Assembly: GCF_002079055.1 (NCBI RefSeq)
Contig: NC_047496.1
Span: forward strand, 496,001-560,000
Length of the DNA stretch: 64,000 nt
Direction: 5' to 3'
DNA from: Saccharomyces paradoxus
Lineage: Eukaryota > Ascomycota > Saccharomycetes > Saccharomycetales > Saccharomycetaceae
A program made the position numbers and the translations under genes. Positions 34,401 through 42,854 of this stretch are shown piece by piece; the first letter of the stretch is position 1; each line of letters begins with the position of its first letter. The notes under the pieces were generated by a model. That model did no database searches and had not been told where the DNA came from. It saw only the letters and a list, made by a program, of their open reading frames with translations.

Positions 34401-35359
34401 ATTCAAATAAAAGAATTATAGCAAAACTCAAGATGCAATACGATACCAAGATTATAAATCTAGGTGAAAGCGATGATGAAATTCAATACGACATCCTTGG
34501 CTTAGAAATCAAATATCAAAGAGGTAAATACATGAAATTAGGTATGGAAAACTCATTAACTGAGAAAATACCCAAATTAAACGTACCTTTGAATCCAAAA
34601 GGAAGAAAACTTGGTGCTCCAGGCCAACCAGGTCTCTATGTAAACCAGAAGGAGCTAGAGCTAGAAGAAGACGACTACAACATGAAGGTGCATGAAATGC
34701 AAAAGTTGATAGGTCTAGCGTCATATGTTGGATATAAATTCAGATTTGACCTATTATACTATATCAACACACTTGCACAACATATACTATTTCCGTCCAA
34801 ACAAGTGTTAAACATGACATATGAATTGATACAATTCTTATGGGACACTAGAGACAAACAATTAATATGGCACAAAAGCAAATCTGCAAAACCAGAAAAT
34901 AAATTAGTTGTAATAAGCGATGCCTCTTATGGCAACCAACCATATTACAAATCTCAGATTGGTAATATCTATTTACTAAATGGAAAGGTGATCGGAGGAA
35001 AATCAACAAAAGCTTCATTAACATGTACTTCAACCACAGAAGCAGAAATACACGCAATCAGTGAAGCCATTCCATTATTAAATAACTTGAGTCACCTTAT
35101 ACAAGAACTAAATGGGAAATCAATCATTAAAGGCTTACTTACTGACAGCAGATCTACAATCAGTATAGTTATGTCCAAAAATGAAGAGAAATTTAGAAAC
35201 AGATTTTTCGGTACCAAAGCAATGAGACTTCGGGACGAAGTATCAAATAATAACCTCCACGTATGCTACGTGGATACCAAAAGGAACATTGCTGACGTGA
35301 TGACAAAACCCCTCCCAATAAAAATATTTAAACTATTAACAAACAAGTGGATTCATTAG
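31397..35359 (+). CDS. Ty1 pol (TYB): protease, integrase, RT, RNase H
   Basis: Ty1 is known to enter pol by a +1 ribosomal frameshift at a CTTAGGC heptamer, and this heptamer is present at 31393-31399. The frame after it carries the protease motif DSGAS (near 31472), the integrase zinc region (HRMLAHAN and CPDCLIGKS), the integrase core, a long low-complexity linker, the RT motif [10 protein letters not shown] (near 34360) and RNase H with [13 protein letters not shown] near 34915. The frame ends in the conserved LLTNKWIH. It looks whole. Confidence 0.93.
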   Translation, partial: GQKLTESTVNHTNHSDDELPGHLLLDSGASRTLIRSAHHIHSAISNPDISVVDVQKNNIPINAVGDLQFHFQDDTKTTIKVLHTPNIAYDLLSLNELAALNITACFTKNVLERPDGTVLAPIVKHGDFYWVSKRYLLPSNISVPTINNVHTSENTRKYPYPFIHRMLAHANAQTIRYSLKKNTITYFNESDVDWSNASDYQCPDCLIGKSTKHRHIIGSRLKYQSSYEPFQYLHTDIFGPVHNLPKSAPSYFISFTDEKTKFRWVYPLHDRREDSILDIFTKILAFIKNQFQSNVLVIQMDRGSEYTNKTLHKFLEKYGITPCYTTTADSRAHGVAERLNRTLLDDCRTQLQCSGLPNHLWFSAVEFSTIVRNSLASPKSKKSARQLAGLAGLDISTLLPFGQPVIVNNHNPDSKIHPRGIPGYALHPSRNSYGYIIYVPSLKKTVDTTNYVILQGKESRLDQFNYDALTFDEDVNRITASYQSFIASNEIQQSNDLNIESDHDFQSDVELNPDHQRNVPSNVPIPTDSPPPSTHTEDSKPISEINLRAPKEVDPNISESNILPSKKRSNIPQISATDSAGSGGINKSDVPLLTPLSKSDTQNSYQASESDNLSDSDSHSDIDTDSTNVTIPSLGGTNNKTVPQTSDQETEKRIIHRSPSIDASPPENNSSHNIVPIKTPTNVSEQNTEESIIADLPLPDLSPESPTEFPDPFKELPPINSHQTNSSLGGMDDSNISATITSKKRSLEDNETEIEVSRDTWNSKNMRSLEPPRSKKRIHLIAAVKAVKSIKPIRTTLRYDEAITYNKDIKEKEKYIEAYHKEVNQLLKMNTWDTDKYYDRKEIDPKRVINSMFIFNKKRDGTHKARFVARGDIQHPDTYDTGMQSNTVHHYALMTSLSLALDDDSFITQLDISSAYLYADIKEELYIRPPPHLGMNNKLIRLRKSLYGLKQSGANWYETIKSYLIEQCDMEEVRGWSCVFKNSQVTICLFVDDMILFSKDLNSNKRIIAKLKMQYDTKIINLGESDDEIQYDILGLEIKYQRGKYMKLGMENSLTEKIPKLNVPLNPKGRKLGAPGQPGLYVNQKELELEEDDYNMKVHEMQKLIGLASYVGYKFRFDLLYYINTLAQHILFPSKQVLNMTYELIQFLWDTRDKQLIWHKSKSAKPENKLVVISDASYGNQPYYKSQIGNIYLLNGKVIGGKSTKASLTCTSTTEAEIHAISEAIPLLNNLSHLIQELNGKSIIKGLLTDSRSTISIVMSKNEEKFRNRFFGTKAMRLRDEVSNNNLHVCYVDTKRNIADVMTKPLPIKIFKLLTNKWIH

Positions 35360-35381
35360 ATCTATTACATTATGGGTGGTA

Positions 35382-35699
35382 TGTTGGAATGAAATTCTAA
35401 TATCATCTATTTAATAGTATATTATAATATGCGGTGCAAGAGGATGACATAAAGATTGAGAAACAGTCATCCAATCTAATGGAAGCTGAAATGCAAGGAT
35501 TGATAATGTAATAGGATAATGAATAACAACATATAAAAAGAAAGAAGATAAAATAATAACACTATGTAGAACTATCGATTCCCTTTTGTGGATTCCTATA
35601 TCCTCGAGGAGAACTTCTAGTATATTCTATATACCTAATATTATAGCCTTTAGTAACAATGGAATCCCAACAATTATCTAATTACCCACATAATTCTCA
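35382..35699 (+). repeat. Ty1 3' LTR (delta)
   Basis: This 318-bp copy of the 5' LTR begins 23 bp after the pol stop. Its right end abuts the AAATA duplication. Confidence 0.95.
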
Positions 35700-35814
35700 A
35701 AATAGATGATATTAGAATTTCATTCCAACATAATTGAACCGCGAGGTGGAAATAGAATCATTATCTAATATGTAACTTAGGGATTGTCATATTTCATAGA
35801 GTTCAATCAAGTTG

Positions 35815-35886
35815 GTTCCGTTGGCGTAATGGTAACGCGTCTCCCTCCTAAGGAGAAGACTGCGGGTTCGAGTCCCGTACGGAACG
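35815..35886 (+). tRNA. tRNA-Arg (CCU)
   Basis: The 72-nt gene starts GTTCCGTTGGCGTAATGG. The anticodon loop CTCCTAA gives anticodon CCT, and the T-arm has GGTTCGAGTCC. The acceptor stem GTTCCGT pairs with ACGGAAC, followed by discriminator G. A run of ten or more T residues follows within 15 bp. In S. cerevisiae this isoacceptor is encoded on chromosome X as HSX1 and, as I recall, is single-copy, which makes the nearby Ty1 insertion notable. Confidence 0.97.
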
Positions 35887-36034
35887 TTAAATTTTTTTTT
35901 TTCATTTATTCTGTTACTGAAAAAATTAAGACCGATTTACCTTGCGATGAGATAAATCCACCGCAGGAAGTGTGTTGCAACAGTAATAGGTAACTATTTG
36001 GAGGTTGTATCAATATAGAAACTCTAAAATTGAA

Positions 36035-36529
36035 ATGGCAGCAGCTCTAGTTAAATGTGGCATATGCCACGATGGTGATGGAAAATATAAATGTCCCAGG
36101 TGTGGTGTGCGATATTGTTCCTTGAAATGCTATAAAGATGCTACAAAGCACGTTCATGAGGAAAGCGAACAACCCGAGGCTAGTATAAAAGCTAATGCGG
36201 AGGTTTTGAACAAGGATAATTTCATAGATGGTACACCTGCAATGAAGAAAACTTTAAAGACAAAAGCATTCGATGATATATATCAAAATAATGCTCAATT
36301 ACAAGAGCTGTTGAAGTACAATACGGTGAAGTTTCACTTGACAAAGGTTTATAGAATTTTATCTAGTAGCGTTAAGGATGGAAGTTCTGGAAAAATGAAC
36401 AGCGATCTGCAAAAAGAATTAGCTGTAAATTATCTGAATACATTACGATATGGTGGTATACATTATAATGAAGCAATCGAGGAATTTTGCCAGATTCTAT
36501 TAGATAGGTTAAACACAGTTAAGAAGTAG
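36035..36529 (+). CDS. HIT1: HIT1, zinc-finger HIT protein for box C/D snoRNP assembly
   Basis: From this ATG the protein has 164 residues, the S. cerevisiae length. The zf-HIT domain at residues 7-43 shows the Cys/His pattern CGICHDGDGKYKCPRC, then CSLKC and a C-terminal HVH. The C-terminal part (FDDIYQNNAQLQELLKYN) binds Rsa1. Hit1 stabilises Rsa1 and is needed for snoRNP assembly and high-temperature growth. The frame is open upstream to 36005 without an earlier ATG, so this start is the natural one. The N-terminal residues differ clearly from S. cerevisiae. Confidence 0.95.
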   Translation: MAAALVKCGICHDGDGKYKCPRCGVRYCSLKCYKDATKHVHEESEQPEASIKANAEVLNKDNFIDGTPAMKKTLKTKAFDDIYQNNAQLQELLKYNTVKFHLTKVYRILSSSVKDGSSGKMNSDLQKELAVNYLNTLRYGGIHYNEAIEEFCQILLDRLNTVKK

Positions 36530-38165
36530 GGTTTATTTTCATTAGCATAATTTCTAAGATTGGGCTTCCTATTTACTTATCATCATATAATATCAGAGAT
36601 CAGAATTAACAATAGCGAACTTTGTTGAAAAGTTTAAATTGCTACAGATTATTTCTTTTATCAAGAATTTACGATTTAGCTCGCAGGGCGTCAAGCAAAC
36701 TTGGAAAATAATCATATTATATGAGAAGTCTTGTGTGAAACACTTCTATGGCAAGTTGCGATGCCTTATAATAAAAGTGAAAACTAGGAGTTTATTTACG
36801 ATCAGGTAAAGCTCTCACCATCGACTTATGATTTCCATAGCCATTTCGACCTTCTTTTTAACCCGGAATCCAACTAGGTGACTATAAAATTTAGAGCAAT
36901 ATGCTTAATAAATCAGGTGTCATCTTTCAATTCAATTCATCTCTTGATCATAATTATCTCTAAATTGTCAGTAAATTCTTCCTTTTAGAGGATCGAACTT
37001 TTATATTGTGAGAGAAAAACCGCGCCTGCTCTAACAGGGTGGAGCAATCTTTGGTACAGTTTTGTTCAGTTTTGTGCTGAACTATCGGCCAACTGTTGCT
37101 TGCGATAACATTATAAATTATCAAGCTAAAACAAGAGTTTTAAATGCAAGAGATAAACATGCAGTGAGTATATATGCGTTTGTCGATTTTATATTCATAG
37201 CAAATATTTCTCTTCAGTTTTTTCTGTCGTGTTGCACAACGTATGGGATTTCTTAGTTTTTTGGACGGGATAGCTTATAAAGGATATCATTCGTAGCACG
37301 CGCTTCAACGCAGCCTATGCAATTGGTTTCTCTCTTTACCAAGTACGCTATCATGAAGAATTATATTGAGTAATAGTTGGCATGGCGATTTTCCGGCAAT
37401 AGCATTGACAAACCAAAATAGCTAACAGGTCGCAGCTGAAGAAAACCGTGCAGATAATGGAAGATGAGACAAATGATTCTAGCGGAAAAAACGCTAAAGA
37501 ATTAGTCAATCGCAATTTCTGATTACTGAATGTAAATTTTTCTATTTCTCGGTTTACATTACAGTAATGTGAAACTACGAGAATAATTGCGAAACAGCTC
37601 TCTAGAGTCTTTAAGTCCGTCGTCTACAAGATGAAACCGCCACGCCCTCCTGACTGGAGCAACTTTTTTGGTATTCTTGGAATCTTATTCTTCGTTTGCA
37701 ATTTTTTTTTTCTATGTGCTTGATATCGACATCTTTAGTTTATAATTTTGTAGAGGAATGCATGTTTATTTTTCCGCAACTTCATATGGCAGGTACTTGG
37801 TTGCAGCATATATTTTTACATTTAGTAATATATAATAACCTATACACAAAAAAATAGCCAAATTTTGAGCTGAATGAATCAAGCGTAAAAAAGTGTCATT
37901 TTTAGCGCAGTAGAATTCCAATGCATTCATACTTTATTTTTGAAGATTTAGTAACTGTATTTTTATTTATGTTAATTTTAGCATTATTTGTATTCTATTG
38001 GTGGAAGGTTACTCTACTACACCCTACCTTGGGGAATCAATAGCGAAAGCAACGTTTCTGCTATTGCTAGTACATTATTTCACTCAATAGATATTGACAT
38101 AAAACTAATAAAGAAAAATAAACTCAATAATCATATTTCTCCTCAAGGGTTTCTATCCCAATCAG
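36530..38165. other. gene-free stretch of 1.6 kb
   Basis: I recognise no gene, RNA or LTR in this AT-rich stretch downstream of HIT1. Three weak points stand out. TTTTACATTTA at 37814-37824 is an exact match to the 11-bp ARS consensus. A 30-codon frame at 37631-37723 would encode a short Pro-rich head and one hydrophobic segment. Two similar sequences of about 40 bp lie near 37018-37057 and 37634-37673 (CCGC...GGAGCAA...TTTGGTA). None of these is strong evidence of function. Confidence 0.4.
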
Positions 38166-38370
38166 TGAGATATTAGTGAGTATTGAGATAAGCGTTGAGA
38201 TTCCATTGTTGATTAGGGCAATAGTATATTTTGCATACATAATAATAGAGTCTTTATGAACAATGGAATTCCAATACTTATCCACATATTCAAGTTTATT
38301 CTTATTCCAACACTGTATATACCCAATAATATAACCTTTATCAACCCAAAATTCAAAACCAACCCCAAAA
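38166..38370 (-). repeat. worn delta LTR remnants
   Basis: On the minus strand a delta start, TGTTGGAATAAGAATAAAC, begins at 38312 and a delta-like end lies at 38166, so the copy is reduced to about 147 bp. Right of it (38313-38370) is a piece like the delta 3' region on the + strand (AATATAACCTTTATCAAC). Fragments of opposite direction make a local imperfect inverted repeat. From 38371 to 38612 I see nothing definite. Confidence 0.55.
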
Positions 38371-38612
38371 TCCGCACATCTCTTAAGAAGATAGTTGATT
38401 CTTATTGCTACTGTTGATAATTAGTAATTAGTATTGACGAAGAGTAGATGTTCATGTTATACTATGTAAGAGAGGTATATAAAACTTACGACGATTGGTT
38501 CATCTTAAAGATGACCAATATAATAATAGGTCATGTAGTTACAATGTGTTTAATTTGGCGACTCATATTACTCATATATATAACTACCACCGCAATTTTC
38601 AATTAAAAGATC

Positions 38613-38931
38613 TGTTGGAATGAAATTATAATAGCATCTATTTAGTAGTATATTATCACATGCGGTGTAAGAGGATGACATAAAGATTGAGAAACAGTCA
38701 TCCAATCTAATGGAAGCTGAAATGCAAGGATTGATAATGTAATAGGATAATGAATGACAACATAAAAAACGAAAGAAGACATGGTGATATTATTGTATAG
38801 AATTATCGAGTCCCTTTTGTGGATTCTAATATCTCAGAGGAGATTTTCTAATATATTCTGTATACCTAATACTATAGCTTTTATCAACAATGGAATCCCA
38901 ACAATTTATCCGATTATTCACCAAATTCTCA
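38613..38931 (+). repeat. solo delta LTR, older
   Basis: This complete delta of about 319 bp runs from TGTTGGAATG to AAATTCTCA. It differs from the young Ty1 LTRs at many positions and the flanking pentamers AGATC and GTTAG do not match, so it is older or has recombined. Confidence 0.92.
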
Positions 38932-39039
38932 GTTAGCGGATACCATTTTAAGTAATTGCTAATATTTAACCTGCAGTATATTCATCACTGTTTAACGTGT
39001 CTCAGAGTGTTCCAATCATTTCCTACTCCCATCAAATAA

Positions 39040-39740
39040 TGTTGTATTACGGACTCGAGTAATACCGGATGTTTGACAATCCTAAGGTCGTTTAGGAGAG
39101 TAACTTGTTGTCAGACTTATTATTAACGTGATTCACAGGATGTTACTTACCCTATATAATCTATACAAGATCTGAATCTAACTGAAGGGTGGAAGCGCGG
39201 AATCTCGGATCTAAACTAATCGTTCAGGTATGTATACGTTTGGTTGGTTTGGTTCATCTTAGGCACGTAGGTTGCCTAGTATACTCAATCTTGTCTGTTT
39301 CGGAACTATTGTTTCGTACGTGTTTCATTCATGTTTTATGTCCAGGTTGGTAAACCTAGTAATGGTGAGGTATCTCATTTTGAGATACTGTTGTATTACG
39401 GGCTCGAGTAATACCGGATGTCTTGACAATCCTAAAGTCGTTTAGGAGAGTAACTTGTTGTCAGACTTATTATTTTCGTGATTCACAGAATGTTACTTAT
39501 CCTATATAATCTATATAAGATCTGAATCTAACTAAAGGGTGGAAGCGCGGAATCTCGGATCTAAACTAATTGTTCAGGTATTTATACGTTTGGTTAGTTT
39601 GGTTCATCTTAGGCAAGTAGGTTGCCTAGTATACTCAATCTTGTCTATTGTTTCGTACGTGTTTCATACATGTTTTATGTCTAGGTTGGTAAATCTAGTA
39701 ATGCTGAGGTATCTCATCTTGAGATACAACAGATACAACA
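39040..39740 (-). repeat. sigma LTR (Ty3 family), split by a second sigma
   Basis: On the minus strand this LTR starts with the TGTTG end at 39740-39737, continues at 39388 and ends at 39040 (TGTTGTATTACGG read on the + strand). The pieces 39040-39388 and 39737-39740 total about 353 bp. An exact duplication AATAA flanks the whole (39035-39039 and 39741-39745). It sits 8 bp from tRNA-Asp, where Ty3 is known to insert. Confidence 0.9.
39389..39731 (-). repeat. second sigma LTR nested in the first
   Basis: This 343-bp sigma is highly similar to its neighbour, apart from a small internal length difference. It is flanked by an exact duplication GATAC (39384-39388 and 39732-39736). It inserted 4 bp inside the edge of the first sigma. 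Its sequence (for example GGAAGCGCGGAATCTCGG) differs from the S. cerevisiae sigma I remember and may be the Ty3p form of S. paradoxus. Confidence 0.9.
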
Positions 39741-39748
39741 AATAACGT

Positions 39749-39820
39749 TCCGTGATAGTTTAATGGTCAGAATGGGCGCTTGTCGCGTGCCAGATCGGGG
39801 TTCAATTCCCCGTCGCGGAG
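39749..39820 (+). tRNA. tRNA-Asp (GUC)
   Basis: The 72-nt gene starts TCCGTGATAGTTTAATGG. The anticodon loop reads TTGTCGC with anticodon GTC, the T-arm has GGTTCAATTCC and the acceptor stem ends CGCGGA plus discriminator G. There is no intron. The T run right after (ATTTTTTGC) serves as terminator. Confidence 0.98.
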
Positions 39821-40035
39821 ATTTTTTGCTTTTTTTAATTGTGACAGCCTACTCTTTGCATATAACATAACTTATTCAGAGACCATCCGGCTAACCGGGG
39901 AATTCATTACACGTATTTTCTGAACTATACGCACATGTGAAGTTTGAAAACAATACTTAATTACTCTTCATTTTATATATATGATGCAATGGACTCCTTC
40001 TCAACGCAAGCGCCCCTTCCCTGGTTGAGATTCTA

Positions 40036-40740
40036 CTACGGCTCCATGTCTTGGTGAAATACGTCTGCTTCTGAATCTGAATCCAATTTCGGTTTCTTTT
40101 CGTGATGTAAATTTTCATGTTCACGTTCACGCTCATTTCCAAGTGCTATTATGTCATTTAAGTTTCTCATGTCTCCTCGTCCATGATTGATTGTTCGTAC
40201 TTTCCAGGATTTTATACGGTTAGCATTCCTTGCAGGATGCTCGACACTTAAAGGCGGCATAGAGAGCCTAAACTTCGGTGACACATTTCCGTTGATATTA
40301 GAGAGGTCCCCATTTGATTCATTGAAACTGAAATTATACTTGACTTCAATATCCTTTCTAGAAGGTTCTTTATGAGTATCATTTTCGCGGTGCTGGTTTT
40401 CACTAAACTTATTAAGCTTTCTTTCCCTTTCTTTCACCGGATTTGAAGATTTATCTTGTGAATTTGAGAGGATATCGTTTCTTCGTTTATAACACCATGC
40501 CCTTAACTCATCGGTAGTCACATTTGAATCCAGCGCACATAGTATATCATCCAAACAGGTGAGGTAGCCTTGATGTTTGGTTAAAGAGTTTTTCTCATTA
40601 GCCACACGGTAAAGCCTTGTTACTGCATTGGCGGCTAGCTTGAACTCTTGAGAAAGTTCCAAATTAAGATTCTCAATGGCCTGCTTCGTAGGAGGTTGCT
40701 CTGGAGGTAAACTTGATTCTAAAGAATGCATCTGTTCCAT
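40036..40740 (-). CDS. YJR056C-like nuclear protein of unknown function
   Basis: The protein has 234 residues (about 236 for S. cerevisiae YJR056C, whose product is reported as nuclear). The N-terminal region shows LSQEFKLAANAVTRLYRVAN, later GYLTCLDDILCAL and ELRAWCYKRRNDIL. This pattern resembles the human C16orf72/HAPSTR1 family, which has FQNAATAVTNLYKES, then GYQRRNKDVLAWV and KKRR. That link is my inference from memory. The remainder is polar and probably disordered, and ends with a basic patch (HHEKKPKLDSDSEAD) that could be a nuclear signal. The gene lies between tRNA-Asp and tRNA-Tyr. Confidence 0.85.
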   Translation of the reverse strand: MEQMHSLESSLPPEQPPTKQAIENLNLELSQEFKLAANAVTRLYRVANEKNSLTKHQGYLTCLDDILCALDSNVTTDELRAWCYKRRNDILSNSQDKSSNPVKERERKLNKFSENQHRENDTHKEPSRKDIEVKYNFSFNESNGDLSNINGNVSPKFRLSMPPLSVEHPARNANRIKSWKVRTINHGRGDMRNLNDIIALGNEREREHENLHHEKKPKLDSDSEADVFHQDMEP

Positions 40741-41201
40741 TTTAGTTGAGGATTTTTTGCTCTTGAACTAGATATATACCGTCGGTAAAATGATCTCGTA
40801 AATTGTAGTTATATGAGTAGCCGCGATTTTAAAACTGCAAAATAATGTAAAGGAAATGCAATAGAATAAATTGCTACGCTTCGACTCCTGATGTTTTTAT
40901 GGGAAAATGCACTTTCCAAGTGCTGTAAACGATACTTTTATCCAGATGGCTTTGCAAGTAAGGAAAAAGAACAATTTGAATTTTTTTTTTCATGCGCATT
41001 TTGAAACAAGTTCGAAAAGTGAAGAAAAGATAGATGGGGTAACAGAAGGAAAAGAGGCTGCTAGGGTCTATTCGCTCTCTTTCACTATCACGCCAGATAA
41101 ATGTGTCATAATTTGATAACAACTCCTGGTAAAAGACTTGAATTAGATGTTCAAGTTTGCAGGTTTGATAAGAAATTAAAAAGAATTGAATGTAAAAAAT
41201 A
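40741..41201. other. intergenic region between the YJR056C-like gene and tRNA-Tyr
   Basis: These 461 bp include the promoter of the YJR056C-like gene and the 3' flank of tRNA-Tyr. There is an A-rich stretch after the tRNA on its own strand. Overlapping short frames around 40874-41122 look like chance. No LTR piece is visible. Confidence 0.45.
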
Positions 41202-41290
41202 TCTCCCGGGGGCGAGTCGAACGCCCGATCTCAAGATTTCGTAGTGATAAATTACAGTCTTGCGCCTTAAACCAACTTGGCTACCGAGAG
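41202..41290 (-). tRNA. tRNA-Tyr (GUA) with a 14-nt intron
   Basis: The 89-nt minus-strand gene starts CTCTCGGTAGCCAAGTTGG. The anticodon GTA is followed by one A and then a 14-nt intron, TTTATCACTACGAA (about 41238-41251), placed one base 3' of the anticodon as in all yeast tRNA-Tyr genes. The T-arm has CGTTCGACTCG. The intron is removed by the tRNA splicing endonuclease and is needed for pseudouridine in the anticodon. Confidence 0.97.
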
Positions 41291-41335
41291 TACCTATTAA
41301 TTGGCAGCTTTTCATTACTGCCTATAAAATATCAG

Positions 41336-41374
41336 GGGTCTTGACAATCCTAATAGAGCTTAGGAAAGTAACTT
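41336..41374 (-). repeat. sigma LTR remnant
   Basis: The piece GGTCTTGACAATCCTAATAG and the following TTAGGAAAGTAAC match the 3' part of the sigma LTRs at 39.0-39.7 kb in the same direction. It breaks off where a delta begins, about 85 bp upstream of the tRNA-Tyr 5' end. It is probably what is left of a sigma into which the delta inserted. Confidence 0.6.
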
Positions 41375-42035
41375 TGTTGGAATAAGAATCAACTATCATC
41401 TATTGACTAGTATTCATATCGCTGGTATATTATCATATACGGTGTAAGAGGATGACATAAAGAATGAGAAACAGTCATCCAATCTAATGGAAGCTGAAAT
41501 GCAAGGATTGATAATGTAACAGGAAAATGAATGACAAATGAATGACAACATATAAAAGGAAAGAAGATAAGGTAATAACACTATGTAGAACTATCGATTC
41601 CCTTTTGTAAATTCCTATATCCTCGAGAAGAACTTCTAGTATATTCAGTATTGTTGGAATGAAATTCTAATATCATCTATTTAATAGTATATTATAATAT
41701 GCGGTGCAAGAGGATGACATAAAGATTGAGAAACAGTCATCCAATCTAATGGAAGCTGAAATGCAAGGATTGATAATGTAATAGGATAATGAATGACAAC
41801 ATATAAAAAGAAAGAAGATAAAATAATAACACTATGTAGAACTATCGATTCCCTTTTGTGGATTCCTATATCCTCGAGGAGAACTTCTAGTATATTCTAT
41901 ATACCTAATATTATAGCCTTTAGTAACAATGGAATCCCAACAATTATCTAATTACCCACATAAATCTCAAGTATACCTATATTATAGTCTTTAGTAACAA
42001 TGGAATCCCAACGATTGTCCAATTATTCACAAACA
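41375..42035 (+). repeat. delta LTR, interrupted by a younger delta
   Basis: The left piece (41375-41651) starts TGTTGGAATAAGAATCAAC and runs to the 3' third of a delta. It also has a short direct duplication of AATGAATGACA near 41530. The right piece (41975 to about 42035) carries the remaining ATACCTATATTATAGTC to the region before the usual TCTCA end, which is missing or changed. The copy in between is younger. Confidence 0.85.
41652..41969 (+). repeat. solo delta LTR (Ty1 family), young
   Basis: This 318-bp delta is flanked by an exact duplication AGTAT (41647-41651 and 41970-41974). It is almost identical to the LTRs of the Ty1 at 29.8-35.7 kb and to the solo delta at 8618-8935. It lies within an older delta, about 220 bp upstream of CDC8. 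Confidence 0.95.
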
Positions 42036-42076
42036 TCGCAAGAAGAAAATAACGGCCTCTACGACTGTAACTTTTA

Positions 42077-42081
42077 ACGCG
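42077..42081. promoter_or_regulatory. MCB core upstream of CDC8
   Basis: The sequence AACGCGCC contains ACGCG about 107 bp before the CDC8 ATG. CDC8 is known as an MBF-regulated, S-phase-induced gene. A single core of 5 bp is weak evidence on its own. The CDC8 promoter here is short, because deltas occupy the DNA up to about 42035. Confidence 0.4.
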
Positions 42082-42187
42082 CCAGGCGTAGTGCTAAAGA
42101 TGGCGGAAAAATATAACGTGTTCTTACAAAGCTTGCCTCTAAACTATATGTGATTTGGAGTGGAAAGAAAAATCAAAACTTTCAACG

Positions 42188-42835
42188 ATGGGCCGTGGCA
42201 AATTAATACTGATAGAAGGCTTAGATAGAACCGGTAAGACTACGCAATGCAATATTTTGTACAAAAAATTGCAACCAAACTGTAAATTACTAAAGTTCCC
42301 CGAAAGGTCTACACGGATCGGAGGACTCATAAACGAATATCTGACGGATGATGGTTTCCAACTATCAGACCAGGCCATTCACCTGCTGTTCTCGGCAAAT
42401 AGATGGGAAATGGTTGACGAGATAAGAAAAGCTTTACTGGAAGGGAAGAACATCGTCATGGACAGATACGTTTATTCTGGAGTAGCATATTCCGCCGCTA
42501 AGGGAACAAATGGAATGGATTTGAATTGGTGCTTGCAACCCGATATAGGGTTGCTAAAGCCGGATTTGACGTTATTTTTAAGTACTCAAGATGTCGACAA
42601 TAACGCTGAAAAATGTGGATTTGGCAACGAAAGATACGAAACTGTTCAGTTTCAAGAAAAAGTGAAGCAAACCTTTATAACACTATTGGAAAACGAGATG
42701 AGGAAAGGTGATGAATCGATCAGGATTGTGGACGTTAGTAATAGGGGAATTCAGGAAGTTGAAGCGCTTATTTGGCAAATGGTTGAGCCTGTTTTGACCA
42801 CGCATATTGATCATGACAAATTCTCATTCTTTTAG
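42188..42835 (+). CDS. CDC8: CDC8, thymidylate kinase
   Basis: The protein has 215 residues. The P-loop GLDRTGKT is at residues 11-18, the [11 protein letters not shown] motif follows near residue 90, and the C-terminal half closes the LID. Cdc8 turns dTMP into dTDP and is essential for DNA synthesis. In S. cerevisiae the protein starts MMGRGK (216 residues). Here the codon before the ATG is ACG, so only one Met remains and the start moves by one codon. The frame is open further upstream but contains no earlier ATG. It converges on APS2 with 19 bp between the stops, so the 3' ends overlap. Confidence 0.96.
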   Translation: MGRGKLILIEGLDRTGKTTQCNILYKKLQPNCKLLKFPERSTRIGGLINEYLTDDGFQLSDQAIHLLFSANRWEMVDEIRKALLEGKNIVMDRYVYSGVAYSAAKGTNGMDLNWCLQPDIGLLKPDLTLFLSTQDVDNNAEKCGFGNERYETVQFQEKVKQTFITLLENEMRKGDESIRIVDVSNRGIQEVEALIWQMVEPVLTTHIDHDKFSFF

Positions 42836-42854
42836 GAGGATCAGTACATATAGC

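Larger units (their letters stand above)
29814..35699 (+). mobile_element. Ty1 retrotransposon, full-length, looks whole
   Basis: This 5886-bp element has two 318-bp LTRs that differ at only about two positions, so the insertion is recent. It is flanked by an exact 5-bp duplication, AAATA (29809-29813 and 35700-35704). Between the LTRs are gag and pol in overlapping frames, with the order protease, integrase, reverse transcriptase, RNase H typical of the Ty1/copia group. The Gag type is that of canonical Ty1 rather than Ty2. Both reading frames look open. The element lies 115 bp upstream of tRNA-Arg(CCU) in the same direction, a typical Ty1 target, inside an older opposite-strand delta. Confidence 0.97.
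29521..35730 (-). repeat. older solo delta LTR, split by the Ty1 insertion
   Basis: On the minus strand the delta begins TGTTGGAATG at 35730 and ends at 29521 (TGAGAATT read on the + strand). Its two pieces, 35705-35730 and 29521-29813, add up to about 319 bp, a full LTR. An exact duplication TAATT flanks the whole (29516-29520 and 35731-35735). The Ty1 went into it about 26 bp from its start. It differs from the Ty1 LTRs at several places, so it is the older of the two. Confidence 0.93.

Noticed and set aside
30435-35057. Several minus-strand frames inside Ty1
   Set aside because: They are shadows of gag and pol in other frames.
36005-36034. Ten-codon N-terminal extension of HIT1
   Set aside because: It begins with TTG. 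The ATG at 36035 has A at -3 and gives the normal 164 residues.
37457-37600. Possible intron-containing gene starting MEDETNDSSG
   Set aside because: The frame closes after about 20 codons and I found no GTATGT or TACTAAC signals to support splicing.
39539-39745. Plus-strand frame of 68 codons
   Set aside because: It lies entirely in the nested sigma LTR and runs against the direction of the element.
42155-42187. Eleven-codon extension of CDC8
   Set aside because: It begins with TTG and no upstream ATG is in frame.
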